The notes: generated by a model not told the origin, from the sequence alone. A DNA stretch of 64,000 nucleotides from Diphasiastrum complanatum (GCA_029204225.1 CM055094.1:30313427-30377426), one strand, 5' to 3'. Positions 25,701-36,079 are shown, numbered from the stretch's first letter. Numbers and translations: made by a program.

Positions 25701-26619
25701 TGTTCCTACTTCTGTAAGCTCAACAATGCCAAGGAACTCAAGTCCAACTAGAATTCTGAATGAAAATCAGAATGGCTCTAAATCTTTACCTTCTCAAGTA
25801 GATAGTTCCAGCCCTAGTAGCATGTTATCTCAGCAGCAGACCAGAGGCACAAATATACCTTCTTCTTTTACTGTAACTCCAAATGTTACTAGTAGTTTTA
25901 GTCCCCCGAAGCCTTCTAATGAGAACGAGTTCGCCTCTCCATTGACTGTGAAGTCTACAGTAAGTCAAGTAGCAGCTGGTGGTCATAGCCCGAATGAGAA
26001 CCTAGCTCAAGGCTACAATATTCCTACATACATATCTAGCTCTACCGGAAGCTCAGTGGCTCCAAGTAATCTAAGTCCAAATAAGGATGTTACGCAGAGT
26101 TACAATGCCTCCAAGACAATGGCTGCTTTACAAGGTGGTCGTTTGATTTCCCAGTTTCCTTCATTCACACCTAGCTCTAATGTAAGTTCAATGATTCCAC
26201 CTAACGCCAGTCCCAGTAAGAATATCACACAGAGCTACACTGGAACAGTAGAACTGCCTGAGTTTCATGCTATTCGTCCCGTTTCTCAATACCCACAGTC
26301 TTCATTTCCTGTTCCCCAGCATCACCAGATAATGCACAGACCTCCAATGGGACAGCAAGGCTTTCCTGGGTTTGTTCCTAGAGGAGGTCCACAAGCACAA
26401 CATATGCAAATGCGACCACTTGGTCACCCTCAGCAGCCAGGGCCAATGCCTCCACATCTATGGAATACAGAAAGAGGAGCTGGGCCATCTCCACCACAGT
26501 TTTTTCCCCATGGCCAACACATTGGAGCTGCACATTATACAGTGCCAGATAATCGACCTGGAAATTTTGCTAGGGGCAGGGGCATGGGGCCCAGGCACCC
26601 TAACGCTGTCTTTCATTAG
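11544..26619 (+). CDS. XRN: XRN-family 5'-3' exoribonuclease paralogue, altered active site
   Basis: XRN enzymes degrade 5'-monophosphate RNA in the nucleus (plant XRN2/3) or cytoplasm (XRN4). Exons: 11544-11735, 13348-13450, 13870-13946, 14126-14317, 14565-14684, 14783-14845, 14951-15103, 15293-15457, 15726-15803, 16949-17032, 19331-19387, 19494-19589, 19889-19959, 21271-21399, 23770-23846, 23999-24039, 24259-24333, 24435-24589, 24919-25023, 25153-25228, 25353-25390, 25485-26619. All introns are GT-AG and frame holds throughout, giving about 1,090 residues. Start chosen because [15 protein letters not shown] aligns with the family's MGVPAFYRWLAEKYP. Family blocks seen: [71 protein letters not shown]. 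Odd: DMNGIIH reads [14 protein letters not shown] reads PGDGEHK, GNDFLPH reads GGEFLPQ, and Q97/R100/R101 (yeast Xrn1 numbering) read H/H/C. The zinc knuckle is lost. The fold looks kept; activity is doubtful. Confidence 0.85.
16147..16230. repeat. 42-bp tandem duplication in an XRN intron
   Basis: TTTTATCGAAATTTGCAAG and the bases after it, to AAATTTCA, occur at 16147-16188 and again at 16189-16230 without visible change, which indicates a recent slippage or repair duplication. It lies in the intron between exons 9 and 10. Confidence 0.9.
16377..16585 (+). mobile_element. Ty3/gypsy integrase C-terminal fragment in an XRN intron
   Basis: Reading [17 protein letters not shown], then [20 protein letters not shown], then [10 protein letters not shown], the stretch matches the segment that follows the integrase core in many plant gypsy elements (the FHVSxLK block and the region ahead of the chromodomain). 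It runs open for about 65 codons to a stop at about 16580. No LTR is attached. It sits between exons 9 and 10 in the sense orientation. Confidence 0.75.
17282..17317 (+). other. Possible extra XRN exon without a usable donor
   Basis: After a good acceptor (ATGCAG) the frame reads [12 protein letters not shown], which would continue the charged QKQVNSK end of the preceding exon as XRN proteins do (their equivalent is Gln/Arg/Lys-rich). The entry phase fits, but no GT donor in the required phase follows before the frame enters clear intron sequence. Skipping it keeps the frame from 17032 to 19331. It may be a lost exon or chance. Confidence 0.35.
22195..22560 (-). mobile_element. LINE-type reverse transcriptase fragment in an XRN intron
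   Basis: On the minus strand the frame reads [15 protein letters not shown], then [19 protein letters not shown], then [14 protein letters not shown]. This is the start of the non-LTR reverse transcriptase domain: the family pattern is a Trp-containing block, then KKGDP, then NYRTI and an AK-L segment. It lacks the FADD box and ends with an unrelated C-terminus. A stop precedes the block in another frame, so this is a 5'-truncated remnant. It lies in the 2.4-kb intron 21400-23769. Confidence 0.65.
22641..22700. repeat. (AG)30 microsatellite
   Basis: Sixty bases of uninterrupted AG dinucleotides lie in the XRN intron 21400-23769, next to the LINE fragment. Such a pure tract is likely length-variable. 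Confidence 0.97.
25485..26619 (+). other. Last XRN exon: low-complexity C-terminal tail
   Basis: This exon encodes about 378 residues with no globular domain. The first part ([19 protein letters not shown]) ends the conserved region. The rest is rich in Ser, Pro, Asn, Gln and Gly. Three related units end in [22 protein letters not shown] and [11 protein letters not shown]. The end is Pro/Gln/Met/His-rich and finishes with an [10 protein letters not shown]-type RG motif. Plant XRN proteins have disordered tails, but I do not know one with these repeats. Confidence 0.75.
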
Positions 26620-28934
26620 TTAAATATGAACTTCAATTGCTGGAGTACAAGTACAACAGATACTATTAGCTGTACAGATAGTTATGAATCCAGTTTGACC
26701 TCCTATAGCTTGATCAGGAAAGAATATCAGTTGAGAATTATGGTGTGTGTAAGAAGTCTTGTGGATAATGCAATATGCCTCTTTACATTTTTACATTAGA
26801 TAAGTGATGACATTATAGCTAAAAAAAAGGTTCAGTCCATGATCTGCGCATGTATTACGAGTTTAAGATATATTTACATCAAAGCAGTGTTCAAGGAGTC
26901 TTCTCCAGGGGATCATCTTTCAGGCTTTCCATGGATCTTTTCTTTGGTCTTGTATGCCCATGTGCACCTTAGTGGAATCAGACTCTTGTCCTGAAAAATG
27001 GCTGGTTTTCATCATTCTTCCATAGATCCTTTTCCAAATCTACTGTGCCCATGTGCAACTGAGTGGAATTGAGCTCGAGTCCTGAAGGAAAGAACCAGGA
27101 GCTATCGACCAGCAAGACACGTATTGAAGGACTTTCCGTGGATCTTATGCTTCAGATTTCTGCATGGCATAATATGTGACACCATAGGAAGAGGATAAAA
27201 CAAGCAGCATTTAATTTAAGTTTTGAAGCTTGGTAGTTGCGCTACTTCCCAACACAAAATGATAAGAGTTAAATACTGCATTTGAAGTGTCTCAATGCCA
27301 ATTATAATGCACTTGTATCTGCGCCTTTTTCATCTGATCAACATTGTGATGGAATTGCCTTGATAGTATGGAGAAACTACGTGTCTTGTTGGTTAACTCG
27401 TGTTACAGGAACAGTGAAAGTGATCACATGCACAGAAACCAAGAGTAGTCACCTTGTGTGGAAAATAATTCGCTGAAGAAAAATTACTGCAGGTTTGACT
27501 TTATTCCTTCTGTATACACTTGCTCCACCTTTTTACTTTAGAAAATAATGCAACTAGAATCATATGGCTGCTAGAGCACAAAAAGCCCTTGGATAATCAA
27601 TAATATGAATTGTGCCTAAAGTTTGCCATGCCTCAGGCAAGAGACACAAAAAAATCTCTAAGCTTTGCAACAAGAAAGCCCATGCTGACAACCAACGTTG
27701 CCTGATGTAATTAGTTTTAGGCTTGTGTTCAACAGCATGAGGAGTGCTCCGTGTTCGAGTACAAAGATTTTGACAAGTTTTTGTAGGAAATTATTAATTG
27801 CAGCAGACAAGGCATGTTTTTCTTCAATCTGTATACACCTTGTTAACAAGATCTTTTCTTCAATCTGCACAAGGTATTGCATCAAGAAAGTAGAATATTT
27901 GTCCTGAGCATTTTCCAAAAACTTTTATCGGTTATTGTCCCAACATAGATTATTAATTTAAAATTTGAAACCCTTGGTAGAGAATATCATTGTGCTGGCT
28001 GTACAAATTGCAACTCCTTAAAATACTACACCTGGGGTAAGCTTTTAAAAAGAATTTGCAGCACCACGGTTTGAAAATTTTATAAAGAATCAATATTTAC
28101 AATTTGGCAGAAATCTCTGTATTGGCTATAACACAAATGTACATACCAAGTAGATTACCGTAAATTATTTCTAAGTCTTGCGCTGCCACTACACAAATGT
28201 CATACTCTGCTTTTTAGGTCCACACTGTGATACACTTTATCAAGGTAAAACATTAAGCACAAAGTTCCCCCTATTTGTTTTGACTTTTGAAGTCACCAAG
28301 AGAAGATGAGGATATGATGATTGTCATGATCAAGCAACTCAACAAGACTAGGAGAGTAACAACACTCTTTAAGATTACAATAAAGGACATGCTTGGTAAA
28401 CACAATGGCTGGACTGAATGATGTAGGAGGAACACTAATCATCAGAGAAGTCGAACTAAATAAGCTACACGTCCATATCATTAGCAATGTGACCAACTTT
28501 TACCACATGTTGGGAGATTTTTAACATAGATTCTAGTCTCGGTGACAAGTATCTCTGGTTGCCTCAACCTACAACATGTAATAGGATTTTACAGTTCATT
28601 AAACAATCAGGACTCAAATCTTTGATTTTCTGAAGTTGTAATAAATAATTTCATTTATTGCTTAGTGATCTATTCTGCATTGATTTTTTGAATGCTAGAT
28701 GCTAGTGCTCCTAAGCAGGAAGGGAAATCTAGCAAACTCTACTTTGAATTATTAGTTAAAACAATATAAAGCCAAGGTACTTGCAAAAAGTAAAACAAAC
28801 CTCAAGGTATCTTAGACTTTGAACTTAAATGTGCCATCGACGAAAAGGGCCTAGGTATAAAAATCCCAAATCTTTTGTATTTCTTGCTTTTGAGCCCATT
28901 GGATAATGCAAGCTTGAAAGTTCTTTCTAGATTT

Positions 28935-28974
<40 letters not shown>

Positions 28975-29560
28975 AGTGCAATGATAGACAAAACGTGTTT
29001 TGGAGCTTCTCATTGGTCCACATTTGCCCTAAAATGTATTTGAAGGGCAATTGACGTGGGTTTGAAAATCACACACATTCATTTTAGAGAGAGAACACGT
29101 GATCTTAAAAACTTTTAGAAAGAGAATATTTCTAGAGAGAGAGCCAAGGTATAAATATCGCTAAGATGCTTGACTCCTAGATCACCTGTTTTGGTGGTGA
29201 TTAGAGGGTTTATAGCATCCTGAAAAATCGAGTTTTTTCTCTCCTCAGTGAATATCTTGTCCTCCTCTAATAGTCACTCGAATCAAATCCATTTTTTGGA
29301 AAATTGCTATGGCCCTCTAGTGACCTCCCTCAGCTAGTGATTGGTCTTTGCGACATCAAAATTGTTGAAGACATGGCGATGCTTTGGTTGTTTTCCGAAA
29401 ACCCGAAACCCTTGCCCAGTTTTTCCAACAAATAGACTACATCTTTCTCAATTTTCTACCGTTTTTTACCCTATTTGATGTTATGCACAGGATAAACCAG
29501 CCAACCTTGAGCTCGGCAAGCCTTTGTATGCCATATTCAGTGCACCGATGCTCTTTGCTT
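26620..29560. other. XRN 3' flank and spacer, no gene recognised
   Basis: The first few hundred bases are probably the XRN 3' untranslated region. The rest has only short open frames without recognised domains. A compound microsatellite is listed separately, and GA-rich patches occur near 29080-29140. Confidence 0.45.
28934..28977. repeat. Compound (TG)n/(AG)n microsatellite
   Basis: A run of TG dinucleotides is followed, after a short AA interruption, by a run of AG dinucleotides. It lies in spacer DNA. Confidence 0.9.
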
Positions 29561-29935
29561 TTCGCTTACTAATTTTTTTTAAACCTCAAACTCTCCAAAC
29601 CCCGTCTTTATGAGGCTCTCCCAAATGGCAATAATGTTCTATGCTCAAACCATGTCAGGCTCTGATACCAAGTTAAAATTTGCGTCACACAAGATCACAG
29701 ATAGGCATAGACATAAAACAACTTAGTAGCACTCTCCAAGCTCAAACTCCACATAGCAATACTATATTTTCAAAAACTTCAAACATTATACATGTAGGAT
29801 TTTTAGTGGCAACCCATGCATCACCCAGGTTGTCACTGACGGGATGCGTGTCTCATCGACTATCTCGTCAGGGGCGGTTTGTTATCAATACTGCGGCACA
29901 TATTGTGATAAATTGAAGTTCTGTCAGAACAATCA
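29560..29935 (-). mobile_element. Diverged copia LTR with primer-binding site, minus strand
   Basis: The minus strand shows TAACTTGGTATCAGAGCC (about 29670-29653), an initiator tRNA-Met primer site. Beyond it lies a stretch to about 29930 that follows the LTR at 8056-8326 block by block: ACACAGAT..., CTCCACATAGCAA, GGCAACCCATGCATCACCCAG and the conserved hairpin. Part of the leader is also shared (29590-29650 with 7960-8040). No coding region remains. This is an older, solo-like remnant of the same family. Confidence 0.75.
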
Positions 29936-30303
29936 TTATCTGCAGATATGAGACACATGTTACAACTTACTACAACTCACAAAAAAGGATTGCACCAATT
30001 CATTACCATCAACCTTTAACTATTAAACAAAATTTTCTCTTTCGTGCAGCAATGAACATGCAAAACTGAGCACACTGAATATCCAAAAGCTTAACAAGGG
30101 ATTTCTGAGCTGCTCTACTTGAAGCTTTACAACAAAGCTTGCATACACTATAAGGGCAAAAGTAGAAACTTTGAAGTGACTGGCTCCATTAGGAACATCC
30201 TAGTATATATGTACCGTACCATTAAAGTATAGAAATACAATGAAATTATCATGTAAATGATTTAGTCATTGCAGGCCAATAGTTTCTTGCCTAGCCATCT
30301 CGT

Positions 30304-30418
30304 CATTCCACGGAACAATACCAACAGGGTTGGCTCAGTTGGTTGGCTTGACATCCAAAGTTTCTTTGGTCTTGGGTTCGAGTCTTCCCTTGGAAACCAA
30401 GAAGCATTCCGCGGAACA
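30304..30418 (+). mobile_element. tRNA-derived SINE with target-site duplication
   Basis: An 87-bp body (30318-30404) holds a Pol III A box-like TGGCTCAGTTGG (30331-30342) and a B box GGGTTCGAGTC (30374-30384) about 32 bases later. This is the spacing of tRNA-derived SINE heads. It does not fold as a complete tRNA cloverleaf. It is flanked by CATTCCACGGAACA (30304-30317) and CATTCCGCGGAACA (30405-30418), a 14-bp direct repeat with one mismatch, as expected for target-site duplications. Confidence 0.75.
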
Positions 30419-31419
30419 CACTACCCTGCTGCCTCAAACTGAATCCTTCACAAGAGCAATGGTCATCAGATCTGAAACCATGTGATGATTGACAAATATC
30501 CAGTGCCCTATATTAACAATTGTACAAACCAGAGAGAAAGTCATCTGAACATGCACTGTGGATGCAGACAATCATGTCCATGTACATTCCACAACTATTC
30601 TAATGTGTTTCCGAGATACAGACACCCATAACATGTCACACTTGAATAAAAGCAAAAAACATACCTCTGGCAAACTCGACACGCAGATGTGTTCAAACTT
30701 CACATTACAAAATGACATTCTAGAATCTATATATCATGTACTCATTGGCTAACTGGCAACCTGATTATCATAAACTTTCATTTGAAAACTGTTCATGTAT
30801 TTCATCATAAAGATAACATTTTCTGAAAATCTCTTCATGGCGCTGATATGATTCACTTGAACATTCATGAGTCAACAACTATGCAAACATCAAAAGCTTG
30901 AATAATAACATTCTACAAAAGATAACCCTTGAATTACGAAGGCTGTGTAACCGGTAGATTGATTTAAGTACTATGATGCTTACAGATTCTTGTCACAAAA
31001 TTTTCTTTTCACATCATCAAAGGATCCAGCAAGCAATATACATGTTCATAGCTTTGGTACTGCTAGTTCACTACTTAGATTCCGTCAAGCTCTTTGAGCT
31101 CAATATGGAGGGAAATAGATACTTTGGGGGCAGTACACATCCATTGTCATGCTGGTGAGAATGTTTCAAAAAAGACTGACATTTTAATTCAGCCCTGTAT
31201 CCTCCAGTATTAAAACTATGAAGCAGTATCAGAACCAGGCAAAGCATCACAAACTCGTTCGAGTTACTGTTATGCTGTAAATGAAACCTTCGATTGTAAT
31301 CAGTAGCTTGTCAATCTTGTCTGCCCCGTTGGCCTTCAATTTGTATCCATCTGCTATTCTCCTGACAACTAAAACCCTAACTTGCATCAAGAACTTTAAC
31401 AGTGGCTTTTAGACCTCAT
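30419..31419. other. Spacer and GTPase 3' flank
   Basis: No independent gene is recognised. The part nearest 31419 is the probable 3' untranslated region of the minus-strand GTPase. It includes a minus-strand reading (about 31380-31240) containing ADGYKLKANG, which recalls the gene's own ADGYKAKRLR terminus. Confidence 0.4.
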
Positions 31420-34167
31420 CTACGCTGTTCTGAGTCTTTTTGCCTTGTACCCATCTGCTGCATTCTCGGCATTACTGAATCTGTCTTGAACCAATCTTCC
31501 CAGCTCCTCAACACCAAAATGATCCTGCAGCTTTTTATGTTTATCTATATACCTGAAAACGAAATTCATGGGTGTTCGTAAGTGTATGGACAGTTTGACA
31601 CTTAACTTGAGCATATTAATCATTTTAGTTTTACTCAAAATACAACCGATCTAGGTGACTTTAACAACCAGGCATCTAGCCGCCACCAAGGTTGAAAAAA
31701 TAATTTGGTTTTCAGTTATTTCTCACACAGATTAAGTGACCAAACCTTCCCTCAACTAGACACATATAGACAAGGGGTATGTAGCTAGCAAGAATACTTA
31801 CATTCTCAATTTCTCAGACAAGTCTTTAAGCTCGGCACAAAGAACAACAATAGGGTCCTTAAAACACATCGTTGCTCCTTTGGAAACACCTTCAAGGGCT
31901 TGTGTAACCATCTTAAAATCGCTCAGGCATTTTTCGAAAGTATTTTCTATCTCCTTTTTAACTCGAGCAACAAGTTCCTTGATAGAACTGGATTGCAAAA
32001 GCAAAACTGCATGCATCATTTCTCTGAAAAGGGACCACTTAGCTTTGTAAAGAGAACCAATCTGTGCCCAAATCGCATTGTAAGCTGTATTTCCACTCCT
32101 TCCTCTTCTTACATTCAGAACATTCAGAACATTCAGAACCTCTACAATATCAAGATTCCATACCTGCTGACGAAATGCATGTGTGAAAGTGCATTGCAAA
32201 GGTGGGCAACCTAATGACTTACCGATACAATCCTCCATCAACCGTGTCACCAAGCTATAGGCTCCCTCCCTTTCTACAACTGAATCTGTTCCTTTTGAAT
32301 CAATCATGAAAGCCTTCCTTGAAAAAGACCTTAATAGATCTTGTGCTTTCTTACGACCATACAAAAGGAACTGGTCAAAGGCAGGTCTACCAACTTCTTC
32401 ATCCCACTGCAATGCAACAGCTCTCAGAGCTTCTTTTAACAGTTGAACAGTCTCATGCTTCAGCTTTACCTTATCATCTTTAATTTGCTCAAACTTGCTG
32501 GCAAGTTTTTTCAGCTGCTGTTTGAAGAGACTATCAATAAAAGCAAGCTGCATTTCTATTGTTTTATGACCCTCTACAGATTTGTATTCAAAACCAAACA
32601 TCGCCTTTTGAGATGAAAGAGTAAATGCATCATCTAAAGCTTTTCGGAACTCCTCCTTTTGTAGATGCTTGACCTCTTTGGCAAGTCGAGAGGGCTGTCG
32701 AGATGCAAGAATATGTTTTTGTGCATGGCACAGCTCATCAACCATCGTTTGCACTCGGATCACTTTCTCGTAAACATCCCTAACATAAGCAAGGAGAGCC
32801 CTTTGAGGAAGTGCAAGAAAGTACCCTATCAACTTAGATACTCCAACATCAACTTGTCCTCTAGTATCCAGAAATCCTGCCAAGTCATTTGGGAACAATT
32901 CTGGTGTCAAAGTCTTAAAATCACGCTCTGAGCTTGCAAACATTTGAGAGGCAAAGCGTTTTATTTCTCTATCCCATCCCAAGTTTCCATAAATTGTGGC
33001 ATTTCTCCACTCTTCCATCTCTTCTTGTCGAAGGCCTCGAAGATGCCGAGAATTGGTGACTGCAATGGCTGGAGGAACTGTGGTGGACGGATCAAGGAGC
33101 CTCCAAAAGATGCAATGTTCCAGGATATGAAGCAAATCCTGTGTGAAGCTTCTCTCGCCGGTTAGAATAATAATAGTATCAGCTACTTTCACATCTTTTA
33201 GCACCATCTCTTCCACATATAAGTTGTTGTCATCCACAATGCCAGTCCCTGGCAAGTCAAGAATATATGCATGATCCAAATGTTCCGATCCTCTCTTTAT
33301 TCGCTGTAGTAAAACGGAAGGGCACTTGAGAGTGATGCTTTTGTACAGAAACCAGCTCCCATCCTCCAGCAGACTCAAAAAAAAGCCACGAACTGCCTCA
33401 TGAGCTGCAAAGGATGGATTTATTGCAACAACTGGCATGAAGTCATGAGATATGGTTTCTCCAGTTGCATGTGCAGCTACCTTCAGATTAGAGCTCGGAA
33501 TATACTCCTCTTGTTCATTTAGCTCCCCATGCTTGCACAAAAACTCCAAGAAAGATCCAACTGACGTTGTAATGAAACCAGATTCAACATCCTCAAAGAA
33601 CTCATGGTTTTCTTGAAGCTTCTTGTAAGCTACCCTTGTCATTATCTGTTTGAGTTCTTTCTCTTCCCACATTTCCATAAGAACTTCATATTTTGGTCCA
33701 TACTCGAGCCTCAAAGGGAATGGGAGCCCTATTCTATCCTTGGATTGAGTTGGCAGCAGATCTATATTCGGGTAAAAGGTCTTCTCACCGTAACTAAAGC
33801 CAAACAGGCCCAGCAATGAATTGAGCAATGTTGTCTTTCCTTGTTGAGAGCTTCCAATCACCGTGGCGCTGTAACATTGTCGAGCATGGAATCGTCTAAT
33901 TCCTGGATTGAAATAGTCTAAATCTGTTACAGAGAACACGGCTTTCCCTACATGCAAACTATTTTCAACTATATCATCTTGATTTTCCTCGGAGGAGGGA
34001 TGGATGCGCAAAATCTGCTCTAAATACTGATTGAAAACAGCCGCTGCATCCCTTAAAGGTATTCCTTCCACCTCAAAGCACCGAAAAAGTTCAGGTGGCA
34101 AAGATTGCAACCATTCTTTCTTGGCTAACTCAGCCTGCCTTTCCAGATAGCGTTCACCAGCTGTCAT
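31420..34167 (-). CDS. Large GTPase, dynamin superfamily, SLIP-GC/NUGGC-like
   Basis: Two exons: 34167-31802 and 31552-31420, joined at a strong GTAAGT donor and a TTTTCAG acceptor; the join completes a Met codon and gives about 832 residues. Start ATG at 34167 (MTAGERYLER). The G domain is visible: P-loop GSSQQGKTT at about residues 105-113, followed by LLNSLLG as in dynamins, and the G3 motif DLPGTG at about 304-309. A weak G4 candidate (AVTNSRH) is at about 369. Between them lies a long insert (about 130-300). The C-terminal 350 residues are Lys/Glu-rich and helical in character, consistent with a stalk or coiled coil, and the end KAKRLR is basic. DLPGTG and the overall plan resemble vertebrate SLIP-GC, a nuclear GTPase; this assignment is inference. 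It could instead be another bacterial-dynamin-like or GBP-related GTPase. Confidence 0.8.
32111..32139. repeat. Three 9-bp repeats inside the GTPase coding sequence
   Basis: ACATTCAGA is repeated three times in a row and encodes VLN-VLN-VLN on the minus strand, in a loop-like stretch of the C-terminal half. The unit is a multiple of three, so changes in copy number keep the frame. Confidence 0.9.
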
Positions 34168-34209
34168 CTATATATGCCACTTCTAATGACAACCAAATAT
34201 TCTTGACAA

Positions 34210-34930
34210 CAGTACACTTCAAGCTCCAAAGATGCGACAATACATAGATTCTTGCGCATACAAATAGCACTGTAATCTTGCAGGGCTTTTCCTACTGTGA
34301 ACTTTCTCATATATCACCCTGCAGTAACAAGCCATGATTTCCTGAACTTTCGAATAAATAACTTAAAACAGATACCATAATAAACAAACTAGGATTCATA
34401 TCGGTGTTCGAAAAACGTGGTTAAAGGTTCGTAATATTTTCTTGTCCCCAGTACACTTCAAGCACCCAAAATGCGATAATACATAGATTTTCCGCATAAA
34501 AATAGCGCTGTAATATTGCAGAGCTTTTTCTACTGTAATCTATCACCATGCAGTAACAATTCCGAAGCATGCGTTCCTGAACTTTAGAATAAATAACAGA
34601 CCAGATACCATACTAAACAAACTAGGATTTATATTGGTGCTCGAAAAACGTACTGAAAGGTGCGTAATATTTTCTCGCTTCCAGTACACTCCAAGCTCCC
34701 AAAACGCGGTAATACACAGACACTTGCGCATACAAATAGCGCTGTAATATTGCACAGCTTCTTCTACGATAAGCTTTCTCATCTATCAACCTGCAACAAC
34801 AAGTCCGCAGCACGATTTCCCCAACTTCAGAACAAAACAACAGAACAGACACCATATTAAACAGACTAGAATTCATACTGGTGTTGAAAAAAACCTGCCT
34901 AAAGGATCGTAACATTTTCTTTGCATTCCT
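34210..34930. repeat. Three tandem copies of a ~240-bp unit upstream of the GTPase gene
   Basis: Units begin with CAGTACACT at 34210, 34450 and 34682. Each contains, in order, a GCGCATA- or GCATA-like word, TAGCxCTGTAAT, TTGCA..GCTT, CTACTGT-like and CCTGAACTTT-like words, AACAAACTAGGAT or its variant, and a TCGTAAxATTTTCT end. Copies differ by scattered substitutions and small indels. The array lies 43 bp upstream of the GTPase start, so it occupies its promoter or leader. A spliced leader is possible because an AG stands directly before the ATG. Confidence 0.85.
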
Positions 34931-35750
34931 GAGCCTTCTACAATGCGGCAAAGGAGTCCAACATGGTGGCACATTACAGAGCTGTGCAACAAGCAAGAGC
35001 AGCAGGAAACAAGTCCGAGAAAACTTCCATAGATCTGACCAGAAAACAGAAGACGAAGGAAAATTGATCTGTCTGATCCATAATAATAATAAACAATAAC
35101 AACAGGAACACCAACCAGAACAGAATAGAGACGACTGACAAGGGATCTAGCAATAAAGAACAGGGATCTAGCAATAAAGAACGAGAGGCAAAAGCAGGGA
35201 GAAACAAGGCAGACATGAAGAAGGAAAGAAAAGGAAAGTCCAATGCAAAAGCATTGTCATAAAGAATAGTACGAGCCTGTCTAATCACTTTCAAAATATA
35301 GATTAAACAGCAAACTATGCCTTGTCTTAAAGAGAAATATGCACACCCACCCAACTTTACCTATCTAGTCTTGCACTCGCGCCCCTCCCTAGGCTCTAGG
35401 CTCTCGCGTTCCAGTCTCTCGTGTCCCACTCCACTCTCAATGTGTATTATCTCATGTGCCATCCCTTTCCTAGGCTTTATTGTTGCGCTACCAATGTGTA
35501 TCTCTAACTGCGCCAGGGAGTCCTTCTCTCACATCTTCAAGGCTCCAAGTTACCCACCCCAAGGTGGGTGCCACGCACAATAGGTGGGGGACTACATGTG
35601 AAAAGCCCCAAGGGCATGATGTGAAGCTTTCGGAACCAATAAAAACTTAAAAACATGGGTTTGGGGACTTAGCCCCTTCTTATCTAAATACCACTTGCTT
35701 ACTTTAAAGGGTATGGCTCGGCTCCTTCCTAGGGGCTAAAAGCCCAAAGG
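34931..35750. other. Upstream flank of the GTPase gene, no gene recognised
   Basis: A minus-strand open frame at 34974-35354 is Phe/Leu-rich and partly created by a tandem repeat, so it is not supported. The promoter of the minus-strand GTPase probably lies here or in the repeat array, but I cannot place a TATA box with confidence. Confidence 0.4.
35141..35182. repeat. 21-bp perfect tandem duplication
   Basis: AGGGATCTAGCAATAAAGAA followed by C occurs at 35141-35161 and again at 35162-35182 with no change. Confidence 0.95.
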
Positions 35751-35754
35751 GTTT

Positions 35755-35846
35755 TGGAATGTCATGGCTTAGGTCCTTTTGCCTATCGTAAAGCAACGAC
35801 TGGAATGTCATGGCTCAGGTCCTTTTGCCTATCGTAAAGCATCGAC
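35755..35846. repeat. 46-bp tandem duplication
   Basis: TGGAATGTCATGGCT and the bases after it, to AAAGCAACGAC, are repeated at 35801-35846 with only two visible substitutions. Confidence 0.93.
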
Positions 35847-35976
35847 TACTCTTTTCTTTTTACTTTTTTGAGTTGCTTGGCCAATTCTTACTCAACTTTG
35901 CGGCATTCTGCCATGTAATGCCCTAAATTTTTAACAGAAAGTAAAGGGAAGTCATTGTTTAGGGCCCAACTTATTT

Positions 35977-36079
35977 CGCATCCTCACGTGAGGGTGTGAA
36001 AGTCATCCAGTGGTGGGATGGGGTGGTATTGTCATCTCATCACCAATGGATGGCTGCCGCACCACCCTCTGAGGGTGCG
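35977..36079. mobile_element. Foldback element, ~100 bp
   Basis: The left arm, CGCATCCTCACGTGAGGG and onward to about 36020, pairs imperfectly with the right arm ending CTCTGAGGGTGCG, including CATCCAGTGGTG against CACCAATGGATG. Arms of about 43 bp are separated by about 15 bp. It resembles a tiny MITE or foldback transposon, and no target-site duplication is clear. The left arm holds a CACGTG palindrome. Confidence 0.5.

Noticed and set aside
30318-30404. tRNA gene
   Set aside because: A and B boxes are present but no cloverleaf with acceptor stem and anticodon arm can be drawn. Flanking 14-bp duplications fit a SINE.
34974-35354. Minus-strand open frame of 126 codons, hydrophobic
   Set aside because: Part of it is made by the 21-bp tandem repeat, and it overlaps the upstream region of the GTPase gene without any conserved motif.
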